From Bryobacterales bacterium (GTDB lineage Bacteria > Acidobacteriota > Terriglobia > Bryobacterales > Bryobacteraceae), in assembly GCA_016716385.1 (NCBI GenBank), contig JADJWL010000026.1, forward strand, positions 510,098 to 574,097: a stretch of DNA of 64,000 nt, in the 5' to 3' direction. Below are positions 53,146-60,169 of the stretch, piece after piece. The position numbers and the translations under genes are program-made. Position 1 is the first letter of the stretch. Each line of letters starts with the position of its first letter. The notes beneath the pieces were generated by a model, which was given only the letters and a program-made list of their open reading frames with translations, was not told where the DNA came from and did no database searches.

Positions 53146-55850
53146 CCCTTCGCCTTTTCTCGCAGCAGTCCGCGCGCGGTCAGGGGATCGCGGAGTGCAT
53201 ACCAGCCTGGTTGCCATTCCACAAGCAACCCGAGCGCAGCCATTTCGTCAATCAGACCCCGCAGCGTGCCCTCACCTCCGGAGTCGGTCCAGCGCGCCTG
53301 CATGTCCGCAACGAGGCGGTCGAGAGGGACTCCGTCGCCCGGAGGGTTTTCGTCCAGCGCCTCGGTCAGCCGCTGCGCAACCCTGCGGTACCGCGGATCC
53401 AGCGCCAGCGCCTCGCGGAGGCGCCGCCGCAGCAGGTCACGAACTTCGGGGACATCGGCAACATCGGGCAAATGCTTGGACCGCAGTACATACGGCGGAG
53501 ATGTCTGTGAATCGAAAGCGGCGGTCGCGCGCGAGGCCAGGTTGGTATGGATCGAGTGGCAGTACAGGCGGATTGCCTCCGGTTGATAGTTGCACTGCCC
53601 GAGGATCCGCGTGACCAGGTCCGCGGATGCGAAGCGCCACCCGGCGGCGCCGAACGGCCGTTCGATCAGGGCGCGCGCGTGGCGCCAGCCGTTCTCATCG
53701 AGCAGAGGGCCTACCGTGAGCACCGGCAGACCGCGCATCCGGGCGAACCGGAGCACCTCGTGTGTCCCGGCGTACACAAACCGGACGCGTCCGCCAGACT
53801 TTTCGGCCAGCGTCAGCCACGCTGCTCCGGCCTCGGGCTCGGCCGAGAGCCAAGGTCCGGCGTGATCCACCACAACCAGCAGCTTGCGGCTCCGGTGACT
53901 GTTTAGCCATGCCGGCACGTCGGGGATGCCGGCCGCGGCCAAGGCGCGCGCGGGAGAGCCCGCGGCGGCCAGATCGGCGTAAACGGACACCTGTCCGGAA
54001 GAGCGATCGAAGTGGGATGCGGCTTCGCGCAACAGCATCGATTTCCCCGAACCGGGCGCGCCGCACACAAACGGGGGGCCGGTAGGGTCACAGACAAGGC
54101 TGATCTCCGCCTCGCGGCCCTGAAAGATTTCCGGCGCTGCTCCGTCCCGGTACGGGCTGACTCCGGCGAACGGCAGCCCGCAGTCGAACAGCTTCGCCAA
54201 CCGGTCCTCGCCGTAGCCACAGAGGTGCAGGAGGAGTGCGTCGTCGAGGACGAGGACTGCCAGGCGTTTTGCGACGCAGAGCCGGGCCAGTTCCCGGCGG
54301 CGTCCCGCCGGGACGAGACCGAAATGGAGGACGAGCAGAGGAAGCCCTTCTCCGGCCTCCGTCGCTTCGCTGACGATCTCCGCTTCGGCCGGACGGTCCC
54401 ACGTGCAGAGAACGCGGTACTGCCCAGCCGCCGCGGACCCGAATTCCGGGCAGGCACAGTCTCGCGGACCCCGCACCGGGGCCGTGGTCACGGCATAGAG
54501 AGGCCTGCGGCGCGCTGCGATCACCCGCGCCGGGGCGGCGATCGAGAAGCCCAGTCCCGCCAGGATCGAATCGAGCGCCGCGGGCTCGATGCTCTGCCGG
54601 CGCTTGGCGGCGAACCAGGCTTCGAGCATCGATGCTGTCGCTTCAGCCATGTCTGGTGTGAGCTCAGAGGTGTCGATGCCGCAGAATGGCCGGCGCCCCC
54701 GGACACGGCGAATCGCGCTCGGACCCGCCCCGTCCCCCTGCAGGAACTGCTCCAGGGCTTCGAGGCGCGTCGGGAAGAAGTCCCGGAAGGCGTCGCGCGG
54801 CTCCGGACGCGCCGCGCCGCTGCGGATCGCATCGAGGCATTCCCTGGCGCCGGCGAGGTCGCCCGCATCGAGCAGCGCCTGCGCCCTGGCTGCTCCGGGA
54901 TGCAGGCGGTCGGCCAGCAGACCCTGACGGATCTCGTGAAAGATCTCGCTGCGGCGGGACGCCAGTTGCTCGCGGACGTCGCGCAAGGCGGCGGAAACTT
55001 CCGCTGCCGGGACGCGGATGGATGCCGCCGCGATCAACCCCAGCCAATGGGCTCGCTCGGCGTCGCGCGCCAGACCGCTCGCGGCAGCGTCCTCGATCGC
55101 CGCACGGGTCAGGTCGATCTCGCGAGCCAGTTCGTCGGGGAGAACGGGCTCCGCAGCCACGGCATGCGGTTCTTCGGGCGGGGGCGGTCTCTTGGGCTCA
55201 GCCTGCGGTGGCTCCGGCGCGGCGGCCGGGGCGGGAGCGCCCGACACGATCCGTCCACGCAGGATTGCCACGGCGAGATTGCGCCCGAAAGCTGCCGTCA
55301 GACTCTCCAGCAGGCCGCTCCATTCGTCATCGGAAAGCCGGTGCAATCTCCCGATCGTGTCGAGAAGGACGCAGAACGGATGCCGGCCGGCCAGGATCGC
55401 CTCGGTCGCTTCCGAGGCGCCTCCGTCCGCCATCTGCCGGCGCAGCACCGCCGCCTTGGCCTGACACTTCACCAAGGGCTCGAAGGCCGCTTCATCCGCG
55501 TGGCCAAGCATCATGACCCGGTCGAGGACGCCTACCGCCGCTGTGCGGCGCTCTTCGTGGCGGCGCCGCTCCCGCTCGGCGCGCAACGCGTCCAGGATGG
55601 CGGAGGTCTGCGCCAAGGAAAGCGGCTCCTCCGGGACCGCCGCCCCCGCCGCGGCGGCCGCCTCGCGCACCGCGGACTCGAGCTTGCCGACCTCGCTCGC
55701 CAGCAGCTTCGTTTCGCCCGCCAGAACGGCCAGCTCCGCGGCCGGTCGCCCGGTCAGCGGGCTGAGCGCTCGCCACTTTTCTTCGAGAAGCGCCGCCGAG
55801 GCGGTGAGAGCGCTGACCCTCTCGGCAAGATCGGGCAATTCATCGGCCAT
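53142..55850 (-). CDS. Large P-loop ATPase, STAND/AAA-like (902 aa)
   Basis: I do not recognise a named family. The N-terminal 350 residues are helical and alanine-rich, with coiled-coil potential (LLASEVGKLESAVREAAAAA) and a proline-rich linker near 215-240. Residues about 480-590 form a possible Rossmann or restriction-fold region (VLVLDDALLLHLCGYG, then FAGVSPYRDG and FQGREAE). The Walker A motif is GAPGSGKS near 597-604, followed by LLVVVDHAGPW as a Walker B candidate. The C-terminus looks like a winged helix (LIDEMAALGLLVEWQPGWYALRDPL). This order is typical of STAND-type switches, some of which serve in defence. A single gene with no partner. Confidence 0.75.
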   Translation of the reverse strand: MADELPDLAERVSALTASAALLEEKWRALSPLTGRPAAELAVLAGETKLLASEVGKLESAVREAAAAAGAAVPEEPLSLAQTSAILDALRAERERRRHEERRTAAVGVLDRVMMLGHADEAAFEPLVKCQAKAAVLRRQMADGGASEATEAILAGRHPFCVLLDTIGRLHRLSDDEWSGLLESLTAAFGRNLAVAILRGRIVSGAPAPAAAPEPPQAEPKRPPPPEEPHAVAAEPVLPDELAREIDLTRAAIEDAAASGLARDAERAHWLGLIAAASIRVPAAEVSAALRDVREQLASRRSEIFHEIRQGLLADRLHPGAARAQALLDAGDLAGARECLDAIRSGAARPEPRDAFRDFFPTRLEALEQFLQGDGAGPSAIRRVRGRRPFCGIDTSELTPDMAEATASMLEAWFAAKRRQSIEPAALDSILAGLGFSIAAPARVIAARRRPLYAVTTAPVRGPRDCACPEFGSAAAGQYRVLCTWDRPAEAEIVSEATEAGEGLPLLVLHFGLVPAGRRRELARLCVAKRLAVLVLDDALLLHLCGYGEDRLAKLFDCGLPFAGVSPYRDGAAPEIFQGREAEISLVCDPTGPPFVCGAPGSGKSMLLREAASHFDRSSGQVSVYADLAAAGSPARALAAAGIPDVPAWLNSHRSRKLLVVVDHAGPWLSAEPEAGAAWLTLAEKSGGRVRFVYAGTHEVLRFARMRGLPVLTVGPLLDENGWRHARALIERPFGAAGWRFASADLVTRILGQCNYQPEAIRLYCHSIHTNLASRATAAFDSQTSPPYVLRSKHLPDVADVPEVRDLLRRRLREALALDPRYRRVAQRLTEALDENPPGDGVPLDRLVADMQARWTDSGGEGTLRGLIDEMAALGLLVEWQPGWYALRDPLTARGLLREKAKG

Positions 55851-55897
55851 CCGCCCCAGTATAGTGCCGTGCAGGTGATACGATAAGAGGCAGATCC

Positions 55898-56455
55898 ATG
55901 AGGTTGCCGGTAGTAGCCCTCTTAGCTGCCAGTTTCCCTTGCCTCAGCCTGGGGCAAGGGGGAGGCATCACCTCCGAATGGGATATCCGCGGGACGCTCA
56001 AGTCGGTCTCGTCACAGGTCGGCCGCATCGAGCCCATCCTTGAACAGGTTCGCGCCAAAGAATGGGTGGAGCGCGGCGCTCCCCGGACATACGTGGAGCA
56101 TTGGGAATCGGCTCGCGGGCATGTGGAAGGCGTCCGGCTGGCGGGTGAGGCACTCAGCGAAAAACCGCAGAAGCTCTCGATCGCGATGGACCTGTTCTTC
56201 CGCCTCCAGGCGCTCGACCGGCTCGTTGGATCGCTTGCCGAAGGATTGAATAAGTACCAGAATCCCGCGCTGGCGGAACTTCTGGCGGGTTTGCTTCGGG
56301 AGAGTTCGGAATCCCGCGAAGGATTACGCCATTACATCATGGAGCTCGCCGAGTACAAAGAGCAGGAGTTCGAGGTGATGGACAAGGAGGCCCAGCGTTG
56401 CCGGGGCGTTCTTGTCAGCCAGCCGCCACCCCGGCCCGCCAAGCCCAAACCCTGA
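55898..56455 (+). CDS. Exported helical protein of unknown function (185 aa)
   Basis: I do not recognise this protein. A signal peptide (VVALLAASFPCLSLGQ) precedes a wholly helical mature part, with heptad-like stretches (DIRGTLKSVSSQVGRIEPILEQVRA and LRHYIMELAEYKEQEFEVM) and a proline-rich tail (PPPRPAKPKP). AGAGGCAG lies before the ATG. It ends seven bases before the small cysteine-rich gene, so they may share a transcript. Confidence 0.65.
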   Translation: MRLPVVALLAASFPCLSLGQGGGITSEWDIRGTLKSVSSQVGRIEPILEQVRAKEWVERGAPRTYVEHWESARGHVEGVRLAGEALSEKPQKLSIAMDLFFRLQALDRLVGSLAEGLNKYQNPALAELLAGLLRESSESREGLRHYIMELAEYKEQEFEVMDKEAQRCRGVLVSQPPPRPAKPKP

Positions 56456-56462
56456 CGCCCAA

Positions 56463-56654
56463 ATGCCTTTCATCTGCAGCATCTGCGAGCAGGAGTCCAC
56501 CCGGATCTGCCGCTACTGCACCAAGGACGCCTGTTCCATGCACCTGTGCGAGCGCTGCGGCCGTTGCAGCGACTGCTGCCTCTGCGAAGTGCCGCTGGAT
56601 CCCGAAGCCGTCCTGGAAGAAGCTGCCGAGCCGGTTCACGAGGGCCCCGGGTAA
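56463..56654 (+). CDS. Cysteine-rich mini-protein (63 aa), probable zinc-binding
   Basis: A 63-residue protein with eleven cysteines, most within 40 residues: CSICEQ, ICRYCTKDAC, LCERCGRCSDCCLC. The spacing resembles two treble-clef or B-box/RING-like knuckles that would bind two zinc ions, with the histidine in MHLCERC as a possible extra ligand. An acidic tail follows (DPEAVLEEAAEPVHE). It has no signal peptide. It begins seven bases after the helical exported gene and ends 13 bases before a methyltransferase gene. No known function. Confidence 0.65.
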   Translation: MPFICSICEQESTRICRYCTKDACSMHLCERCGRCSDCCLCEVPLDPEAVLEEAAEPVHEGPG

Positions 56655-56667
56655 ACCAGCAGGCAAG

Positions 56668-57432
56668 ATGTCCGCCATCTCCCACAGCGCGATCGAACAG
56701 GAAAGGATCGCGGACCTGATCCGTTTGTTGCCGCGCGGCCGGGGATCGATTCTCGATGTCGGGGCACGGGATGGGCGGATCACCCAACTCTTGCCCCGGC
56801 ACTTTCGTGAGGTGACCGCGCTCGACCTGGAGCGGCCGGCATGGGAATCTCCCGGCATTCGCACAGTGGCCGGCAATGCGTGCAACCTCGATTTCCCCGA
56901 TGCATCCTTCGACTGCGTGCTCTGTTCAGAGGTTATCGAACACATCCCCGCCGTCGAGCAGGCATGCCGGGAGTTGGCCCGCGTTGCGCGCCACGAGGTC
57001 GTCATCGGAGTCCCATTCCGGCAGGATCTCCGTCTGGGACAGATGCGCTGCCGGTCCTGCGGGAAGCTCAGTCCGCCCTACGGGCACGTGAACCGGTTTG
57101 ACGAGCGGCGCCTGGCGGATCTGTTCCCGGATCTTGTCGCTGTTCAGCACTCCTACGTCGGCGAAACCCGTGAGGCGACCAATCATCTAGCCGTCTGGCT
57201 TGCGCGGCTGGCGGGCAATCCCGATGGCCCTTACGATCAGCAGGAACCATGCATTCACTGCGGCGCCAGGCTGGTCCGTCCGGAGCCGCTGGGCCTGACA
57301 GCCCGGCTGACGCGAAAAGCCGGCGTCGTGATCGAGCGCGTTCAATCGTCCTGGACCCCGCCGCGCGCACGCTGGATCCATGCCGTGTTTTCCAGGCGCA
57401 GTCGCGCCGCCGCGCCAACTGCGATAGGGTGA
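56668..57432 (+). CDS. Class I SAM-dependent methyltransferase
   Basis: A 254-residue enzyme with the SAM motif I SILDVGARDGRITQLLP near residues 27-43, the acidic tip EVTALDLERP, a motif IV-like FDCVLCSEVIEHIP and the following strand VVIGVPF. The C-terminal part has additional cysteine pairs (CRSCGKL, CIHCGARL) that may bind zinc, an unusual addition and a point in common with the cysteine-rich protein encoded just upstream. It most resembles methyltransferases of the type 11/25 groups. Substrate is unknown. GCAGGC precedes the ATG. Confidence 0.8.
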   Translation: MSAISHSAIEQERIADLIRLLPRGRGSILDVGARDGRITQLLPRHFREVTALDLERPAWESPGIRTVAGNACNLDFPDASFDCVLCSEVIEHIPAVEQACRELARVARHEVVIGVPFRQDLRLGQMRCRSCGKLSPPYGHVNRFDERRLADLFPDLVAVQHSYVGETREATNHLAVWLARLAGNPDGPYDQQEPCIHCGARLVRPEPLGLTARLTRKAGVVIERVQSSWTPPRARWIHAVFSRRSRAAAPTAIG

Positions 57433-57436
57433 AGGC

Positions 57437-58858
57437 GTGCGCCGCCTGATCTTCCTCCCGTGGCTCGCCGCCTTCCTGCACGCGCAGGCGATCGAGCCGC
57501 TCCCCTACGTGCGGACGTTCGCCGACACTCTCATCGAAAAAGGTCTTGACCGCCACGGATCGCGGCACACGGCGCTCTGGGCCGGCGTGATCGATACGCA
57601 GGGGTTCACCGTGCCGCGTGACGGCGTCCCGCCGCCGGAAGGCGTGCGCCCGAACGACCGCGCGGTGGGCGGCTGCAATCTCTACCACGACGCGGTCACG
57701 CTCCAGTTCTTCCCCGTACTTTCGGCCGTCACCGGCGATTCCCGGTACCGGGACGCCGCTCGCGGCTATGTGCGCGATTTCCTGCGCGTGGCGCAGGACC
57801 CGGTAACCGGGTTCCTGGCCTGGGGGGAGCACCTCTACTACGATTTCTTCCGTGACGCGCCGGCTGAGGAACGCCGGTCCCACGAGATGCTGGAGTGGAC
57901 GCCCCCGTGGGGCCTGCTGTGGGACGCCGATCCCGAAGCCACAGCACGCGCGATCGCGGCCATCCGGTATCACTACTACGGCGACGATCCGGCGTTGTGG
58001 TTCAACCGCCACGCCTCGTGGGGGCGCGCCGGGTTTCAGGCACCGCGCGGGCAGCCTTGGATCAAGCACACCGGGCTCTACTCGTACTCGTTTCTTTTCC
58101 TCCACTCCCGGAGCGGGGAGCCGCTGTGGAGACGCTGGGGTCTCGACACCGGAGCGCTCTACTGGAATTACAGGCTGCCCGCCACGAACCTGACAATGGG
58201 CTGCCTCGGTGATCCCCGGCCGGCAACGAAGAATGCTTCGGCAGGCGCCACCCTGCTGGCGTACTGGCTGCTCAAGGCGTGGCGGCTGGCTCCGGAGGAA
58301 ACGCTGCTGCGCGACCGTGCTGTCGCCCTGCTGCGCGCCTACGACCGGCATTTCTACGACGTGGCGCGGGACGAATACCGCACCGAGGTCGCGCTCGACG
58401 GCACTCCTCTGTCGGAGAACACCGTCGCTCCCTGGCATTTCGCCTATGGCAGCGCGAGCATCCTGCCCTACGGCCGGGTCGCGGCATACTTCGCCCGTAC
58501 TCTCGAAAGCGGCGAGTTCACCTCGATCGCGAAGAAGGTCGCGGCGATCGCCCGGCGCACCCCACTGCCGGAGCGCTTTTCGGTGGAGGGCATTGCGTTC
58601 GCTCTTAACCTGTCCCTTGACCTGTACGACCTCACCGCCGAAGACCGGTACATCGAAGATGCCCGCCACTACGCGGGGGTCGCGGTGAAGACGTTCTGGG
58701 TGGAACGGGACGGCCGGGGGCTTTTCGTCCGGCAGCCCGGGGACCGCTACTATGAATCGAAGGTAGGCACAGGCGCCCTCGCCGCCGGCCTGCTCCGCCT
58801 GCATCTCAAGCAGACTCCAGGCTCTTCCGATCCCGGACTCTACGATTGGACCTTCTGA
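57437..58858 (+). CDS. Exported six-hairpin (alpha/alpha)6-barrel-like protein
   Basis: A 473-residue protein that I cannot give a firm family. It has a signal peptide (IFLPWLAAFLHAQ) and repeated helical hairpins with aromatic-rich phrases (LYHDAVTLQFFPVLSAVTGDSRYRD and YDVARDEYRTEV), the style of polysaccharide-lyase or glycosidase (alpha/alpha)6 toroids. Candidate catalytic acids include those in EWTPPWGLLWD. It would act on a glycan outside the cell. Start GTG with GAAGG before it; it follows the methyltransferase by four bases. Confidence 0.65.
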   Translation: MRRLIFLPWLAAFLHAQAIEPLPYVRTFADTLIEKGLDRHGSRHTALWAGVIDTQGFTVPRDGVPPPEGVRPNDRAVGGCNLYHDAVTLQFFPVLSAVTGDSRYRDAARGYVRDFLRVAQDPVTGFLAWGEHLYYDFFRDAPAEERRSHEMLEWTPPWGLLWDADPEATARAIAAIRYHYYGDDPALWFNRHASWGRAGFQAPRGQPWIKHTGLYSYSFLFLHSRSGEPLWRRWGLDTGALYWNYRLPATNLTMGCLGDPRPATKNASAGATLLAYWLLKAWRLAPEETLLRDRAVALLRAYDRHFYDVARDEYRTEVALDGTPLSENTVAPWHFAYGSASILPYGRVAAYFARTLESGEFTSIAKKVAAIARRTPLPERFSVEGIAFALNLSLDLYDLTAEDRYIEDARHYAGVAVKTFWVERDGRGLFVRQPGDRYYESKVGTGALAAGLLRLHLKQTPGSSDPGLYDWTF

Positions 58859-58860
58859 CG

Positions 58861-59280
58861 ATGAACATCCAAAGCTTCCTGGCAGGCCCTCCTCTTGGCG
58901 GCGGACCGTCATTCGGACTGCTGGCGCTGCGCGCCGCCGCCGGTCTCGGCCTCATGATCCACGGCATTCCCAAGATCCAGAACCCGTTCGGATGGATGGG
59001 TCCGGACGCGGCGACGCCGGGACTGCTGCTCGCACTGGCGGCCGTCTCGGAGTTTCTCGGCGGGATCGGTATTGCGATCGGCCTGTTGACGCGTCCAGCC
59101 GCGTTGGGCATCTTGTGCACAATGTGCGTCGCCACCTGGACCCACATCGCCAAAGGCGATCCGTTTGTCGGAGCGGGCTCGTACGAACTGCCGCTCGTCT
59201 ACGCGTGCATGGGACTGTTCCTGCTCCTGAACGGAGCGGGGCGCTTCTCGCTCGACTCCGTACTGTTCCACAAGGGGTAG
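58861..59280 (+). CDS. DoxX-family membrane protein
   Basis: A 139-residue four-helix membrane protein. Family phrases are LRAAAGLGLMIHGIPKI, followed by LAAVSEFLGGIGIAIGLLTRPAALGI and YACMGLFLLLNGAGRFSLD, matching DoxX. DoxX proteins are implicated in redox or quinone-linked membrane functions, but the reaction is unsettled. ATG 58861 is chosen; an ATG 15 bases earlier overlaps the preceding gene. The next gene starts within a few bases and may depend on this one for translation. Confidence 0.82.
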   Translation: MNIQSFLAGPPLGGGPSFGLLALRAAAGLGLMIHGIPKIQNPFGWMGPDAATPGLLLALAAVSEFLGGIGIAIGLLTRPAALGILCTMCVATWTHIAKGDPFVGAGSYELPLVYACMGLFLLLNGAGRFSLDSVLFHKG

Positions 59281-59284
59281 ACGC

Positions 59285-60169
59285 ATCGGCTCCCGGACGG
59301 AAGAACGCGAGGCCTACAACCGGGTTGCTCCGGCGTGGACGGCGCATGTTGCGCCGCTGACTGCGGCGTACGGCCGGCGTCTGCTGAATTGGCTCGATCC
59401 GCCAGCCGGGTCCGCGCTCCTCGACGTCGCCTGTGGCGCCGGACACCTCGCGGTCGAGGCGGCCCACCGGGGATGCCGGGCCGCCGGGATCGACCTTTCT
59501 GCCGCCATGCTCGACCAGGCGCGGACGTTGGCGGCTCAGGCGGGAACGGGCGGTGCGGTTTCTTTCCAGGAAGCCGATGCGGAAGCTCTCCCCTTCCGGG
59601 ACGGCTCGTTCCGCTATCTGACCTCGGTCTTTGGCTTGATGTACGTGCCGGCCCCCGCGAGTGCCCTGGCCGAGTTCGGTCGTGTGTTGCGGGACGACGG
59701 ATGGATGGGTCTCGTGGTTTGGGCGCTGCCCCGGCGCACCGGGTGCCTGCGCGTCACGATGGCCTCTCTCGCCGAGGCGGCGGCGCCTGCGGCTGTCCGC
59801 TGGTTGCTGCGCCGGCGCGTTGGGGAAGCTCTGTTGTGGCGTCTCCTGGAAGACCGGATCCCGGGACGCGGGCCTTCTCCCGCACGCTTCGGCCGTCCCG
59901 GCAGGATCGAACGCGAACTGGAAGCCGCGGGATTCACCGACATCGCCGTGCAGGAGCACACGGAGATCTGGCGCTACGAGGATTTCGATCACTTCTGGCG
60001 CGCATTTCTCCGGGCGACGCCCGCCGCGCCGGTGCATCCGGACCGGGCCCCTCGCGTGCGGCGAATCCTGGCGGCCCGCTGCGAGGAATACCGGGAGAAC
60101 GGCGCTCTCGCGTTTCCGATGACCGCGCTCGTCGTTAAGGCGCGGCGCAGCGCTGCCCGGCCCGGGTAG
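59285..60169 (+). CDS. SAM-dependent methyltransferase (UbiE-like) without a canonical start codon
   Basis: The frame is open from 59231 and encodes a full class I methyltransferase: a short helix (EAYNRVAPAWTAHVAPLTAAY), motif I LLDVACGAGHLAVEAA, GIDLSAAMLDQA, then EADAEALPF and RDGSFRYLTSVF. No ATG, GTG or TTG occurs in frame before motif I; the first ATG is at 59507, after it, and a CTG lies at 59357. An ATC at 59285 sits six bases after AAGGGGT and four bases past the doxX stop, the position expected for a start. I annotate from there as the most sensible choice. It may be a mutated or very weak start. The 3' end overlaps the minus-strand gene by 35 bases. Confidence 0.65.
   Translation: MGSRTEEREAYNRVAPAWTAHVAPLTAAYGRRLLNWLDPPAGSALLDVACGAGHLAVEAAHRGCRAAGIDLSAAMLDQARTLAAQAGTGGAVSFQEADAEALPFRDGSFRYLTSVFGLMYVPAPASALAEFGRVLRDDGWMGLVVWALPRRTGCLRVTMASLAEAAAPAAVRWLLRRRVGEALLWRLLEDRIPGRGPSPARFGRPGRIERELEAAGFTDIAVQEHTEIWRYEDFDHFWRAFLRATPAAPVHPDRAPRVRRILAARCEEYRENGALAFPMTALVVKARRSAARPG

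Noticed and set aside
54012..55886. 624-codon plus-strand frame opposite the 902-residue ATPase
   Set aside because: The minus strand carries Walker A and a plausible fold; the plus-strand frame is arginine-rich and begins in mid-gene.
57068..58912. 614-codon minus-strand frame opposite the six-hairpin protein
   Set aside because: No signal or domain, and it would overlap three plus-strand genes with good starts.
59335..60138. 267-codon plus-strand frame overlapping the UbiE-like methyltransferase
   Set aside because: It has a canonical ATG but its translation is RPG-rich with no SAM motif; the other frame has complete methyltransferase motifs.
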